Shown here: piece after piece, positions 11,182 through 18,855 of the stretch
Layout of the letters: each line of letters starts with the position of its first letter
How positions within the stretch are numbered: position 1 is the stretch's first letter
Source: Epilithonimonas hominis
GTDB taxonomy: Bacteria; Bacteroidota; Bacteroidia; Flavobacteriales; Weeksellaceae
Length of the DNA stretch: 64,000 nucleotides
NCBI RefSeq assembly: GCF_003730015.1
Contig: NZ_RJTU01000055.1
Span: forward strand, 30,056 to 94,055
Direction: 5' to 3'
Notes under the pieces: generated by a model
Seen by the model: the letters and a program-made list of their open reading frames with translations, nothing else
What the model was told of the DNA's origin: nothing
Database searches by the model: none
Made by a program: the position numbers and the translations under genes

Positions 11182-11772
11182 TTATTCAGCAGCTGGAGCT
11201 TCTCCTTCTGCAGCAGCTTCTGGAGTTTCAGTAGCTGGAGTTTCTTCTTCAGCAGGAGTTGCAACTTCTTCAGTCGCCGCTTCTCCAGAAGCTTCAGATT
11301 TGTTTTGAAGAGCAGAAACAACTCTTTGGATTGGAGACTGAAGCAATCCGATGATTTCACCGATCATTTCTTCTCTAGACTTGATATTAACTAAAGTATC
11401 AAGGTTGTTATCTCCAACGTAGAATGTCTCTTGAACGAAAGCTGACTTAAGTGCAGGCTTCTCTTCTTTCTTTCTGAAATCCTTGATTAATTTTGCCGGA
11501 GCGTTAGCCGTTTCAGCAATCATAATCGCAGAGTTACCTTTGAAAGACTGGAACATCTCAGAGTAATCTACGCCTTCAATTTGTTCCATTGCTTTTTGCA
11601 AAAGTGTATTTTTTACAACTTTCACTTTAATATTTTGCTTGAAAGCCTGTCTTCTGAAATCAGAAGATTTACCAGCGTTCAAACCTTCTAGATCTGCTAC
11701 ATAAACTACTTTTGCATCCTGAAGCAAATCTTTGATCTCTTGTATCGCTACAACTTTTTGGTCTTTTGTCAT
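11182..11772 (-). CDS. rplJ: Large ribosomal subunit protein uL10
   Basis: 196 residues, longer than the 165 of E. coli. The first 160 or so match L10 (DLEGLNAGKSSDFRRQAFKQ, VKVVKNTLLQKAM), which anchors L12 dimers on the GTPase stalk. The last 35 residues are an Ala/Glu/Pro/Thr-rich tail (EEVATPAEEETPATETPEA), probably disordered; I believe such tails are common in flavobacterial L10. It lies 17 nt after rplA and 48 nt before rplL. The short upstream gap leaves no room for an L10 autoregulatory leader of the E. coli kind. Confidence 0.98.
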   Translation of the reverse strand: MTKDQKVVAIQEIKDLLQDAKVVYVADLEGLNAGKSSDFRRQAFKQNIKVKVVKNTLLQKAMEQIEGVDYSEMFQSFKGNSAIMIAETANAPAKLIKDFRKKEEKPALKSAFVQETFYVGDNNLDTLVNIKSREEMIGEIIGLLQSPIQRVVSALQNKSEASGEAATEEVATPAEEETPATETPEAAAEGEAPAAE

Positions 11773-11789
11773 TGTCTTTAGGATTAAAA

Positions 11790-12482
11790 TTAGTTAACAG
11801 ATTTAGTATCGATTGCAATTCCAGGGCTCATTGTAGAAGACAAATAGATAGACTTCACATAAGTACCTTTTGCAGCAGTCGGCTTCAACTTGATTAATGT
11901 CGAGATTAATTCCTGAGCATTTTCTTTAAGTTTAGCAGCATCAAAAGACACTTTACCGATACCAGCGTGGATGATACCATATTTATCTACTTTGAAATCG
12001 ATTTTACCAGACTTTACTTCTGAAACTGCTTTCCCGATTTCCATCGTTACAGTACCTGATTTAGGGTTTGGCATAAGACCTCTTGGTCCTAACACTCTAC
12101 CTAATGGTCCTAATTTACCCATTACAGCTGGCATCGTAACGATAACGTCAACATCTGTCCAACCTTCTTTGATTTTTTGTAAATACTCATCAAGACCAAC
12201 ATAATCAGCACCAGCTTCTTTAGCTTCTGCTTCTTTATCCGGCGTTACAAGAGCAAGAACTTTAACGTCCTTACCAGTTCCGTGAGGAAGAGATACTACA
12301 CCTCTTACCATTTGGTTTGCTTTTCTTGGATCTACACCTAGTCTAACAGCGATATCTACAGACGCGTCAAACTTTGCGAAATTTACTTCTTTTACCAAAG
12401 CAGATGCTTCGTCAAGATTATAAATTTTGTTCTTTTCTACTTTGCTTAAAGCTTCTTTTTGCTTCTTCGTTAATTTTGCCAT
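11790..12482 (-). CDS. rplA: Large ribosomal subunit protein uL1
   Basis: 230 residues, full length. L1 forms the stalk at the E site and in many bacteria represses its own operon by binding the rplK leader. The conserved segments [32 protein letters not shown] and [15 protein letters not shown] are present. It starts 11 nt after rplK and ends 17 nt before rplJ, consistent with tight translational coupling. Confidence 0.98.
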   Translation of the reverse strand: MAKLTKKQKEALSKVEKNKIYNLDEASALVKEVNFAKFDASVDIAVRLGVDPRKANQMVRGVVSLPHGTGKDVKVLALVTPDKEAEAKEAGADYVGLDEYLQKIKEGWTDVDVIVTMPAVMGKLGPLGRVLGPRGLMPNPKSGTVTMEIGKAVSEVKSGKIDFKVDKYGIIHAGIGKVSFDAAKLKENAQELISTLIKLKPTAAKGTYVKSIYLSSTMSPGIAIDTKSVN

Positions 12483-12493
12483 TTCTCTAAGTT

Positions 12494-12937
12494 TTAAGCG
12501 TTAGTTGGTTTAGTTCCTGTTACTCTCAATCCCATAGATCTAGCAGTACCTGCAACCATAGAAAGAGCTGAATCCAAAGTAAAGCAGTTAAGGTCTGCCA
12601 TCTTATCTTCAGCAATCTTTTGAACCTGAGCCCAAGTTACAGCACCTACTTTGTTTCTGTTTGGTTCTCCGGAACCTCCTTTGATTTTTGCAGCATCCAT
12701 CAACTGGATTGCAGCAGGAGGGGTTTTGATTACGAATTCAAAAGATTTGTCTTCGTACACAGTAATTACTACTGGCAAAACCTGCCCAGGCTTATCCTGA
12801 GTTCTTCCGTTAAATTGTTTACAAAACTCCATGATGTTCACACCTGCAGAACCCAAAGCTGGACCTACTGGTGGAGAAGGGTTAGCAGCGCCACCTTTCA
12901 CCTGAAGTTTTACCATTTTAAAGACTTTTTTAGCCAT
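12494..12937 (-). CDS. rplK: Large ribosomal subunit protein uL11
   Basis: 147 residues, full length. The N-terminal domain has the proline-rich [20 protein letters not shown] segment and the C-terminal domain the rRNA-binding region ([13 protein letters not shown]). L11 organises the GTPase-associated centre. It is the first gene of the rplKAJL transcript. A perfect promoter lies about 100 nt upstream, and a hairpin between nusG and the decayed genes upstream suggests transcription does not simply run on from nusG. Confidence 0.98.
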   Translation of the reverse strand: MAKKVFKMVKLQVKGGAANPSPPVGPALGSAGVNIMEFCKQFNGRTQDKPGQVLPVVITVYEDKSFEFVIKTPPAAIQLMDAAKIKGGSGEPNRNKVGAVTWAQVQKIAEDKMADLNCFTLDSALSMVAGTARSMGLRVTGTKPTNA

Positions 12938-12993
12938 TTTTTGTTTTTTAAATTTGAATAATTAATGAGTTTGGAAGCATTTATTATTCAGCA

Positions 12994-13020
12994 GGTTATC
13001 CATTCTCACATTAGAAAACC
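12994..13020 (-). promoter_or_regulatory. Irregular hairpin in rplK leader, possible L1 target
   Basis: In the leader RNA, GGTT pairs with AACC and TTCT with AGAA around a 6-nt loop, leaving an asymmetric internal loop (T opposite TGGAT). Irregular hairpins with asymmetric loops are the known form of L1 mRNA targets. The resemblance is loose and is my inference. Confidence 0.25.
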
Positions 13021-13034
13021 CACTTTTCGGTTTG

Positions 13035-13064
13035 CAAAAGTATTAATATTTTTTGAATCTGCAA
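13035..13064 (-). promoter_or_regulatory. rplKAJL promoter
   Basis: Minus strand reads TTG (within TTTG), 19 nt, TACTTTTG. The predicted start near 13030 gives a leader of roughly 90 nt before rplK. Confidence 0.75.
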
Positions 13065-13157
13065 ACAGAAATTATATATTTATTGTAAATTAGTAAAAAA
13101 TAAGTACTTGTATTATAGTGCAATACAACCACTCAAAAAATTTGATTTAAGTTAATT

Positions 13158-13636
13158 TCATTTTTGCCAAAGCAGGAAATTATACAAACTTCTATGCCAA
13201 GTTAACCATTCGTGATATGTTTCTGGAGATATGTAAGATTTCAATGGAATCTTTCTCTCCCTGAATTCTTTTTCTAAAATAGTTTTAAAATTAATAAAAC
13301 GCTCATTCTCAAGACTCCCAATACTTAAGAAAAATTTTTGTTTACTAAAATTCTCTGTTTTTATTTTAGCGAACTTATCTTCTATTACATTACTGTATAG
13401 CACAGGACTAAACATCTCAACTTTTGAAAACACTTCTGGATAATCTGTCCCAATTTTGAAAGCTTGATAGCTGCCTTTTGACAAACCTGCGATGCTTTTT
13501 TTGCAAGAAAAAATTCTTTTTCTAATTCTGGTAAAACTTGATTTATCAATTCTTTTTCTATTAATGTAATCTCAGACAAAGTCTCATCTTCTAAATTTTT
13601 GTAAGAAATCTCGCTCTTTATATCATCAGAATAGTC
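13158..13636 (-). pseudogene. Decayed alpha/beta-hydrolase esterase, N-terminus missing and frameshifted
   Basis: Two reading frames on the minus strand join into the C-terminal half of a putative esterase (PF00756-like). The upstream frame carries KELINQVLPELEKEFFLAKK; the downstream frame continues with the nucleophile elbow GLSKGS and ends with the likely catalytic histidine region YHEWLTWHRSLYNF. The frames would join if the A-run at 13496-13502 had eight instead of seven bases. The coding-like sequence stops at a TAA near 13636, so the N-terminal half is absent. It lies in the nusG-rplK gap, head to head with an AraC fragment. A sequencing error could explain the frameshift but not the missing N-terminus. 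Confidence 0.75.
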
Positions 13637-13648
13637 TTACCTTGCGCA

Positions 13649-13861
13649 ATGATACTTTTCAAAAAAACAATGAAAATCACTTTTACAGATTTTCTCAATC
13701 AATACAGAATTGAAAAAGCTTGTCATCATATTCTACAAGGTAAAAGTGTATCAGAAAGCTGTTATAGTACTGGATATAATAATATTTCTTATTTCAATAG
13801 AGCTTTCAAAAAATATGTTGGCGAAACACCTACTGAATTTAATAATGAGATGATAAAATAG
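13649..13861 (+). pseudogene. AraC-family regulator fragment (C-terminal HTH only)
   Basis: 70 residues matching the last part of an AraC/XylS DNA-binding domain: FLNQYRIEKACHHIL, the second helix-turn-helix (SCYSTGYNNISYFNRAFKK) and the family-typical ending GETPTEFN. The first helix-turn-helix and the sensory domain are missing, and reading upstream in frame gives no more AraC-like sequence beyond about 13640. It faces the esterase remnant, and both are cut at nearly the same point. Its stop abuts a bidirectional terminator shared with nusG. Probably non-functional. Confidence 0.75.
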
Positions 13862-13862
13862 A

Positions 13863-13896
13863 AAAACACCTAAGAAAATTCTTAGGTGTTTTTTAT
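13863..13896. terminator. Bidirectional terminator between nusG and the AraC fragment
   Basis: Long stem ACACCTAAGAA pairing with TTCTTAGGTGT, flanked by A and T runs so that it works both ways. It sits about 15 nt after the nusG stop and separates secE-nusG from rplKAJL. Confidence 0.85.
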
Positions 13897-13911
13897 ATTT
13901 TGTAAAAGTAA

Positions 13912-14454
13912 TTACACTTTTTCTACTTGCATAAAGCTCAATTCCATCGGTGTTTTTCTTCCGAAGATAAGAACAGAAACTTCGATTTTCTTTTTGTCTT
14001 CAAGAATCTTTTCGATAGTTCCATTGAAACCGTTGAAAGGTCCGTCCACAACTTTTACATTTTCACCAACAGTAAAAGGGATTTCTACATCTGTAGCAAA
14101 CTCGGAAAGCTCATCCATCCTTCCAAGCATTCTGTTAACCTCAGATTTTCTCATTGGAACAGGATCACCTCCTTTTGTCAGACTAAGGAAAGAAATCACA
14201 CCTGGAATATTTTTAATCACGTGAGGTACTTCACCAATCAGATTCGCTTCTACCATAAGATAACCAGGATAATATGGTTTCTCTTTCGGAACTTTTTTAC
14301 CGTTTCTGATTTGGATTACTTTTTCCATAGGAATAACTACTTGAGTAACATAAGAATCCATACCTAATCTGTGGATCTCGTTCTCAATATAGTTCTTAAC
14401 CTTATTTTCCTGTCCGCTAATAGCTTTCAGCACATACCATTTCATATCGCTCAT
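13912..14454 (-). CDS. nusG: Transcription termination/antitermination factor NusG
   Basis: 180 residues. The N-terminal NGN domain (KWYVLKAISGQENKVKNYIE, PYYPGYLMVE, VISFLSL) contacts RNA polymerase and the C-terminal KOW domain (GENVKVVDGPFNGFNGTIEKI) contacts Rho or ribosomal S10. It starts 17 nt after secE and is followed by a terminator, so tRNA-Trp-secE-nusG may form a separate transcript here. Confidence 0.98.
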   Translation of the reverse strand: MSDMKWYVLKAISGQENKVKNYIENEIHRLGMDSYVTQVVIPMEKVIQIRNGKKVPKEKPYYPGYLMVEANLIGEVPHVIKNIPGVISFLSLTKGGDPVPMRKSEVNRMLGRMDELSEFATDVEIPFTVGENVKVVDGPFNGFNGTIEKILEDKKKIEVSVLIFGRKTPMELSFMQVEKV

Positions 14455-14471
14455 ATGGAAAGTAATTTGGA

Positions 14472-14678
14472 TTAGTTGAATAGATTAATAAACGTCGCAA
14501 TAAAATTCTTGATAGTTACACTAAATAAAGAATCTACTCCAAATGTAAATAAAGCAAGAAGTACAGTCGCAATAGCTACAACAATTGTAGAAGACTGCAG
14601 ATCTGGCCATTTAGGCCATTCTACCTTATCTTTAAATTCTGTATAAGAACCTTTTAAAAAACTAATTAATGAGCTCAT
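14472..14678 (-). CDS. secE: Preprotein translocase subunit SecE
   Basis: 68 residues, the short single-span SecE form. An amphipathic stretch with the conserved EFKDKVEWPKWPDLQSSTIVV precedes one membrane helix (VVAIATVLLALFTFGVDSLF). It clamps SecY in the inner membrane. It lies 12 nt after tRNA-Trp and 17 nt before nusG, the standard bacterial arrangement. Confidence 0.96.
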   Translation of the reverse strand: MSSLISFLKGSYTEFKDKVEWPKWPDLQSSTIVVAIATVLLALFTFGVDSLFSVTIKNFIATFINLFN

Positions 14679-14690
14679 ATTTTATTTTTG

Positions 14691-14761
14691 CACGGGCACA
14701 AGGATTCGAACCCTGATCAACGGTTTTGGAGACCGGTATCCTACCATTGGACGATGCCCGT
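14691..14761 (-). tRNA. tRNA-Trp (CCA)
   Basis: Folds as a cloverleaf with acceptor ACGGGCA/TGCCCGT, anticodon loop CTCCAAA (anticodon CCA) and T-loop GTTCGAATC. The outermost anticodon-stem pair is a mismatch (C-T). It lies between tuf and secE, the usual place in Bacteroidetes. Confidence 0.95.
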
Positions 14762-14766
14762 AGATT

Positions 14767-14800
14767 AAAAAGTTCCGAAAGCTTCCTTCCGGAACTTTTT
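14767..14800 (-). terminator. Terminator after tuf
   Basis: Stem AAAAAGTTCCG/CGGAACTTTTT around a 12-nt loop, 14 nt after the tuf stop. It is symmetric, with A and T runs on both sides. tRNA-Trp starts 6 nt further on. Confidence 0.85.
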
Positions 14801-14813
14801 ATATTTGATTAAA

Positions 14814-16025
14814 TTAGTCTAGGATTTCAGTTACCTGACCAGAACCAACTGTTCTACCACCTTCTCTAATTGCAAATCTAAGACCTACGTTAAGAGCGAT
14901 TGGCTGAATTAGTTCTACAGTAATCTCCAAGTTATCACCTGGCATTACCATCTCAACTCCTTCTGGCAAGAAGATCTCACCTGTAACGTCAGTTGTTCTT
15001 ACGTAGAACTGAGGACGGTACTTGTTGTGGAATGGAGTGTGACGTCCACCTTCTTCCTTAGAAAGGATATAAACAGATGCTTTGAATTTTTTGTGTGGTT
15101 TCACAGAATCTTTCTTAGCGATAACCATACCTCTCTTGATGTCAGTTTTTTCAATACCTCTCAACAATAGACCTACGTTATCACCAGCTTCACCTCTGTC
15201 TAAGATTTTTCTGAACATCTCAACTCCTGTAATAGTAGAAGTCAATTTCTCATCACCCATACCAACGATATCAACTGGATCTCCAGTGTTGATAACACCA
15301 GCCTCGATTCTACCAGTTGCTACAGTACCTCTACCAGTAATAGAGAATACATCTTCGATTGGCATCAAGAAAGGCTTATCAGTATCTCTTGGTGGTTGCT
15401 CGATCCAGTTATCAACAGCGTCCATCAATTCTTCAACTGATTTAAACCACTTATCATCAGAGTTTGCAGGAGATGCAGTAGCAGCAGTAAGAGCTCCTAG
15501 TGCAGAACCTTGGATTACTGGAGAGTTATCACCATCGAAATCATAAGTAGACAATAAGTCTCTCAATTCCATTTCTACTAGCTCTAACAATTCTGGATCA
15601 TCTACCATATCCACTTTGTTCATGAAAACAACGATTCTAGGTACATTTACCTGACGGCAAAGTAGGATGTGCTCTCTAGTTTGTGGCATTGGACCATCTG
15701 TAGCAGCACATACAACGATAGCACCGTCCATCTGAGCAGCACCCGTTACCATGTTCTTTACATAATCCGCGTGACCTGGACAGTCAACGTGAGCATAGTG
15801 TCTTTTTTCAGTTTCGTACTCGATGTGAGCAGTATTGATAGTAATACCTCTTTCTTTTTCTTCTGGAGCAGAGTCAATAGCAGAGAAATCTTTCTTCTCA
15901 GCAAGACCTTTGCTAGCCAATACAGCAGAAATAGCTGCAGTAAGTGTTGTTTTACCATGGTCAACGTGACCAATAGTACCAATGTTCAAGTGTGGTTTGT
16001 TACGATTAAACGTTTCCTTTGCCAT
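14814..16025 (-). CDS. tuf: Elongation factor Tu
   Basis: 403 residues, slightly longer than the 394 of E. coli. GTPase motifs [16 protein letters not shown] and NKVD are intact, as are the tRNA-binding domains ([28 protein letters not shown]). The extra length includes a short Ala/Ser/Asn-rich insert after [18 protein letters not shown] near residue 185, at the end of the GTPase domain. It delivers aminoacyl-tRNA to the ribosome. It normally follows the tRNA-Thr/Tyr/Gly/Thr cluster; here a lipoprotein gene on the other strand separates them, so tuf needs its own promoter. Confidence 0.99.
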   Translation of the reverse strand: MAKETFNRNKPHLNIGTIGHVDHGKTTLTAAISAVLASKGLAEKKDFSAIDSAPEEKERGITINTAHIEYETEKRHYAHVDCPGHADYVKNMVTGAAQMDGAIVVCAATDGPMPQTREHILLCRQVNVPRIVVFMNKVDMVDDPELLELVEMELRDLLSTYDFDGDNSPVIQGSALGALTAATASPANSDDKWFKSVEELMDAVDNWIEQPPRDTDKPFLMPIEDVFSITGRGTVATGRIEAGVINTGDPVDIVGMGDEKLTSTITGVEMFRKILDRGEAGDNVGLLLRGIEKTDIKRGMVIAKKDSVKPHKKFKASVYILSKEEGGRHTPFHNKYRPQFYVRTTDVTGEIFLPEGVEMVMPGDNLEITVELIQPIALNVGLRFAIREGGRTVGSGQVTEILD

Positions 16026-16067
16026 GATTTTAATATTTATTTATTAACTATTGTTTTTTTCGGTCTG

Positions 16068-16075
16068 CAAATATA
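16068..16075 (-). promoter_or_regulatory. Probable tuf promoter -7 element
   Basis: Minus strand TATATTTG matches TAnnTTTG, about 43 nt before the tuf start. No TTG is found at the expected -33 position, so the assignment is weaker than others here. Confidence 0.45.
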
Positions 16076-16265
16076 ACGATTTTTTGGATATTAAAAATTA
16101 TTTTATAAAAAAAATAAAATTCTTATATCCAATATATCAAATACAGATCAACCTGTTTATTCTTAGGATTTGCAAATTTAAGGAAAATTTTGGATAAATA
16201 AAAGATTGTAAATCCAAGATTGATTTTATCTCGTAGATGTAATTATCAACTATAAAAATAATCTT

Positions 16266-17831
16266 ATGAAAAAACATTTCAGACTTTATTCGCTGGCATT
16301 AGTGCTGATGACTGCATTAGCCTGCAACGATGATGACACAATGATGGAAAACCCTATTGAAGATAATCCCGCAGTCGGTCCAAATCTTATGGCTTACGGA
16401 TTGACAGAGTCCAATGAATTAGTATCATTCAATGCAAATAGTCCAGGCACATTTAGTTCAAAGACATCCATCAGCAACATTCCATCTGGTGAGAGATTAC
16501 TGAGTATTGACTTCCGTCCTGCTACTGGTGAACTATATGCATTGTCCAATGCCAGTAAGTTTTACATTGTGAATACCGCTTCCGGCACAGCAAGAGCAGT
16601 CGGTAACAATGCCTTTTCACCTGCAATCTCGGGAACTATTGCTTCAATTGATTTTAATCCTACTGTGGACAGGATAAGACTCGTTACTAACATTGGTCAA
16701 AATCTGAGACTGAATCCAGAAACCGGATCTGTCGCCGCAACGGACGGTAGTGTTGCAACCACTTCATCTATCACAGGAATTGCTTATACTAATAGCAAAT
16801 CAGGTGCAACTACTACAACACTTTACGACATCGATGTTACAGCTGGGAAACTATTCAAGCAAGACCCTCCTAATAATGGAACCTTAGTTGAGGTAGGAAG
16901 TCTAGGCGTTTCAGTGTCTGGCCAAGTGGCTTTTGACATCAATCCTGACAATTCCACAGCTCTCGTTGCCGCTACTACAGAATCTAAAAATAATCTCTAC
17001 ACCATTGATCTTAATACGGGCAAAGCCACCAACATTGGTGGTCTGACACAAAAAATTATTGATTTGGCTATCCCTACTAACCCAGTAGCTTATGCCGTCG
17101 ATAATTCCAATGCCCTTCAGATTTTTGACCCAAACAAGCCAGAACCTGTTTCTAAAGCAATAACAGGACTACAAAATAATGAAAGTATTCTTGGTATAGA
17201 CTTTAAACCTGTTAATGGCCAATTGTACGCTCTTGGAAGCAGCAGCAGAATCTACACCATCAATCTGGGCACAGGTGCTGCAACTCAGGTAGGATCTGGA
17301 ACGCTTTCCACACCGCTAATGGGAACTGATTTTGGTTTTGATTTCAACCCGACTGTTGACAGAATACGTGTGGTGAGCAACACAGGCCAGAATCTTCGTC
17401 TCAATCCAAATGACGGCGCTGTTGTAGCTGTGGATATGAATCTAAGTCCCGGGATGCCGATGATAGGCGCTGTTGTAGCTGTGGATATGAATCTAAGTCC
17501 CGGGATGCCGATGATAGGCGCCGCAGCCTACACAGATAATTTTGCGGGAACCACTAGTACTTCACTATTTGTAATTGACCACAATACTGACAAATTATAT
17601 TTTCAAAATCCACCAAATGATGGAATACTCGTAGAGAGAGGTTCATTAGGGATTGATATTACATCTTCCAACGGTTTTGATATTGGCAGTAGAAGCCAGA
17701 AAGCTTATCTTCTAGCCACTGTAGGCAATGAAACGAAAATTTTCACTGCCAGTACAACTACTGGTTCAGCTACTATGATGGCCAACTATCCTAATGCGGT
17801 AAAAGGCTTTGCTGTAGGATTAGGATTCTAG
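16266..17831 (+). CDS. Lipoprotein with two DUF4394 repeats
   Basis: 521 residues. A signal peptide ends in a lipobox (MTALAC), so it is predicted to be lipid-anchored. Two halves of about 235 residues repeat the same DUF4394 pattern: LLSIDFRPATGELYAL with NPTVDRIRLVTNIGQNLRLN in the first, and ILGIDFKPVNGQLYAL with NPTVDRIRVVSNTGQNLRLN in the second, suggesting one beta-propeller-like fold. The second half contains an exact 17-residue tandem duplication. It lies on the plus strand between minus-strand tRNA-Thr and tuf, so it is an insertion into a conserved block. Function unknown. Confidence 0.85.
   Translation: MKKHFRLYSLALVLMTALACNDDDTMMENPIEDNPAVGPNLMAYGLTESNELVSFNANSPGTFSSKTSISNIPSGERLLSIDFRPATGELYALSNASKFYIVNTASGTARAVGNNAFSPAISGTIASIDFNPTVDRIRLVTNIGQNLRLNPETGSVAATDGSVATTSSITGIAYTNSKSGATTTTLYDIDVTAGKLFKQDPPNNGTLVEVGSLGVSVSGQVAFDINPDNSTALVAATTESKNNLYTIDLNTGKATNIGGLTQKIIDLAIPTNPVAYAVDNSNALQIFDPNKPEPVSKAITGLQNNESILGIDFKPVNGQLYALGSSSRIYTINLGTGAATQVGSGTLSTPLMGTDFGFDFNPTVDRIRVVSNTGQNLRLNPNDGAVVAVDMNLSPGMPMIGAVVAVDMNLSPGMPMIGAAAYTDNFAGTTSTSLFVIDHNTDKLYFQNPPNDGILVERGSLGIDITSSNGFDIGSRSQKAYLLATVGNETKIFTASTTTGSATMMANYPNAVKGFAVGLGF
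17415..17516 (+). repeat. Exact 51-bp tandem duplication inside the DUF4394 gene
   Basis: The 51 bases at 17415-17465 are repeated without any difference at 17466-17516. The unit is 17 codons, so the frame is kept and the peptide GAVVAVDMNLSPGMPMI occurs twice in a row. The other DUF4394 half has a single copy at the equivalent place, so the duplication is recent. Confidence 0.97.
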
Positions 17832-17855
17832 CTAATTAAGAGAATAAAAAAAAAT

Positions 17856-17887
17856 AAGCCTCAGACAAAAATCTGTCTGGGGCTTTC
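17856..17887 (+). terminator. Terminator after the DUF4394 gene
   Basis: 10-bp stem GCCTCAGACA/TGTCTGGGGC (one G-T pair) with a 6-nt loop, followed by a short T-rich stretch, about 25 nt after the stop. Confidence 0.75.
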
Positions 17888-17950
17888 TTATGCTTTACAA
17901 TAGTTAATAAAATGTTTAATAAAAAAATCCTGAATTGCTTCAGGACTTTG

Positions 17951-18022
17951 AGCCAACTACGGGACTTGAACCCGTGACCTCTTCCTTACCAAGGAAGCAC
18001 TCTACCGCTGAGCTAAGTCGGC
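17951..18022 (-). tRNA. tRNA-Thr (GGT)
   Basis: 72-nt cloverleaf with acceptor GCCGACT/AGTTGGC, anticodon stem CTTCC/GGAAG, loop TTGGTAA (anticodon GGT, codon ACC) and T-loop GTTCAAGTC. Last of four tRNAs in a row. Confidence 0.96.
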
Positions 18023-18063
18023 GTAAAAAAAAATCACATTCCGTAAGGTTTGTGATTTTTTTG

Positions 18064-18136
18064 AGCGGAAGACGGGGGTCGAACCCGCGACATTCAGCTT
18101 GGAAGGCTGACGCTCTACCAACTGAGCTACTTCCGC
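18064..18136 (-). tRNA. tRNA-Gly (TCC)
   Basis: 73-nt cloverleaf with acceptor GCGGAAG/CTTCCGC, anticodon stem TCAGC/GCTGA and loop CTTCCAA (anticodon TCC, codon GGA). Confidence 0.96.
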
Positions 18137-18219
18137 ATTTTGTTTCCAAAAGGTTGGTAAACGAGATTGCAAATTTAAAAATACTTTTTGAATCTGCAAA
18201 TAATTTATATTAAAAAAAG

Positions 18220-18300
18220 TGGGGAGAGCAGGATTCGAACCTACGTAGCCGAAGCAGCTGAGTTACAGTCAGCCCCATTTGACCGCTCTGGTATCTCCCC
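18220..18300 (-). tRNA. tRNA-Tyr (GTA)
   Basis: 81 nt with a long variable arm as expected for tRNA-Tyr. Acceptor GGGGAGA, anticodon stem GCTGA/TCAGC and loop CTGTAAC (anticodon GTA). Confidence 0.96.
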
Positions 18301-18317
18301 GATACTTTTTATAATAG

Positions 18318-18391
18318 AGCCTCCAGAGGGATTCGAACCCACGACCCCGAGATTACAAATCACGTGCTCTGGCCAACTGAGCTATGGAGGC
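18318..18391 (-). tRNA. tRNA-Thr (TGT)
   Basis: 74-nt cloverleaf with acceptor GCCTCCA/TGGAGGC and loop TTTGTAA (anticodon TGT, codon ACA). It is the first tRNA of the Thr-Tyr-Gly-Thr series. Confidence 0.95.
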
Positions 18392-18448
18392 AAATAGATT
18401 TCAAAAGAACTATCTTTCTGCGCTGCGGTTACTTCCGTTTTGCGAGTG

Positions 18449-18479
18449 CAAATATGAGACACTTTTTTGAAACCTACAA
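18449..18479 (-). promoter_or_regulatory. Probable promoter of the Thr-Tyr-Gly-Thr tRNA cluster
   Basis: Minus strand reads TTG, 20 nt, CATATTTG, one mismatch from TAnnTTTG. The predicted start near 18442 is about 50 nt before the first tRNA. Confidence 0.5.
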
Positions 18480-18510
18480 ATATTTTTATAAAAAAATTTC
18501 AATTATTTTT

Positions 18511-18801
18511 CTATGCCAACTCTTTTTTCTTGATTAACAGTTTCTTAGCTGTATCAACACTTTCATCCAAACTTTCCTCAAAACTGGCACCAGTCTTCTT
18601 AACGACTATATCATTCCCTGGAATCTTCACTACGAGTTCTATGGTTTTATTGTTTTTATCGGACGTGTTTTCTACTTTAAGATACACTGCAGCCTCAACT
18701 ATTTTATCATAAAATGTTTCTAGTTTGCTCAATTTTTTTTCAATTCTTTCTTTCAACGGTTCGTGAGGTGTAACACCTACAGTCTGAATTGTAATTTTCA
18801 T
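18511..18801 (-). CDS. hpf: Ribosome hibernation promoting factor (short HPF/RaiA family)
   Basis: 96 residues, the short form without a dimerisation tail. It matches the HPF/RaiA fold: an N-terminal strand MKITIQTVGVTPHEPLKERI, the basic helix KLSKLETFYDKI and the second helix SFEESLDESVDTAKKLL. The family binds the 30S decoding site and stores ribosomes in inactive form during slow growth. It lies 54 nt after the Xer recombinase gene on the same strand with no promoter visible between them. Confidence 0.9.
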   Translation of the reverse strand: MKITIQTVGVTPHEPLKERIEKKLSKLETFYDKIVEAAVYLKVENTSDKNNKTIELVVKIPGNDIVVKKTGASFEESLDESVDTAKKLLIKKKELA

Positions 18802-18855
18802 AATGCGTAATTTAAATGGTTAAACAATTAAAAAATGTAGAAATTATTCCATATA

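Noticed and set aside
11160..11360. Lys/Leu-rich 66-codon reading frame inside rplJ
   Set aside because: It is an out-of-frame reading of the low-complexity tail of L10.
17940..18397. Several overlapping short reading frames on both strands
   Set aside because: They run through four well-formed tRNA genes.
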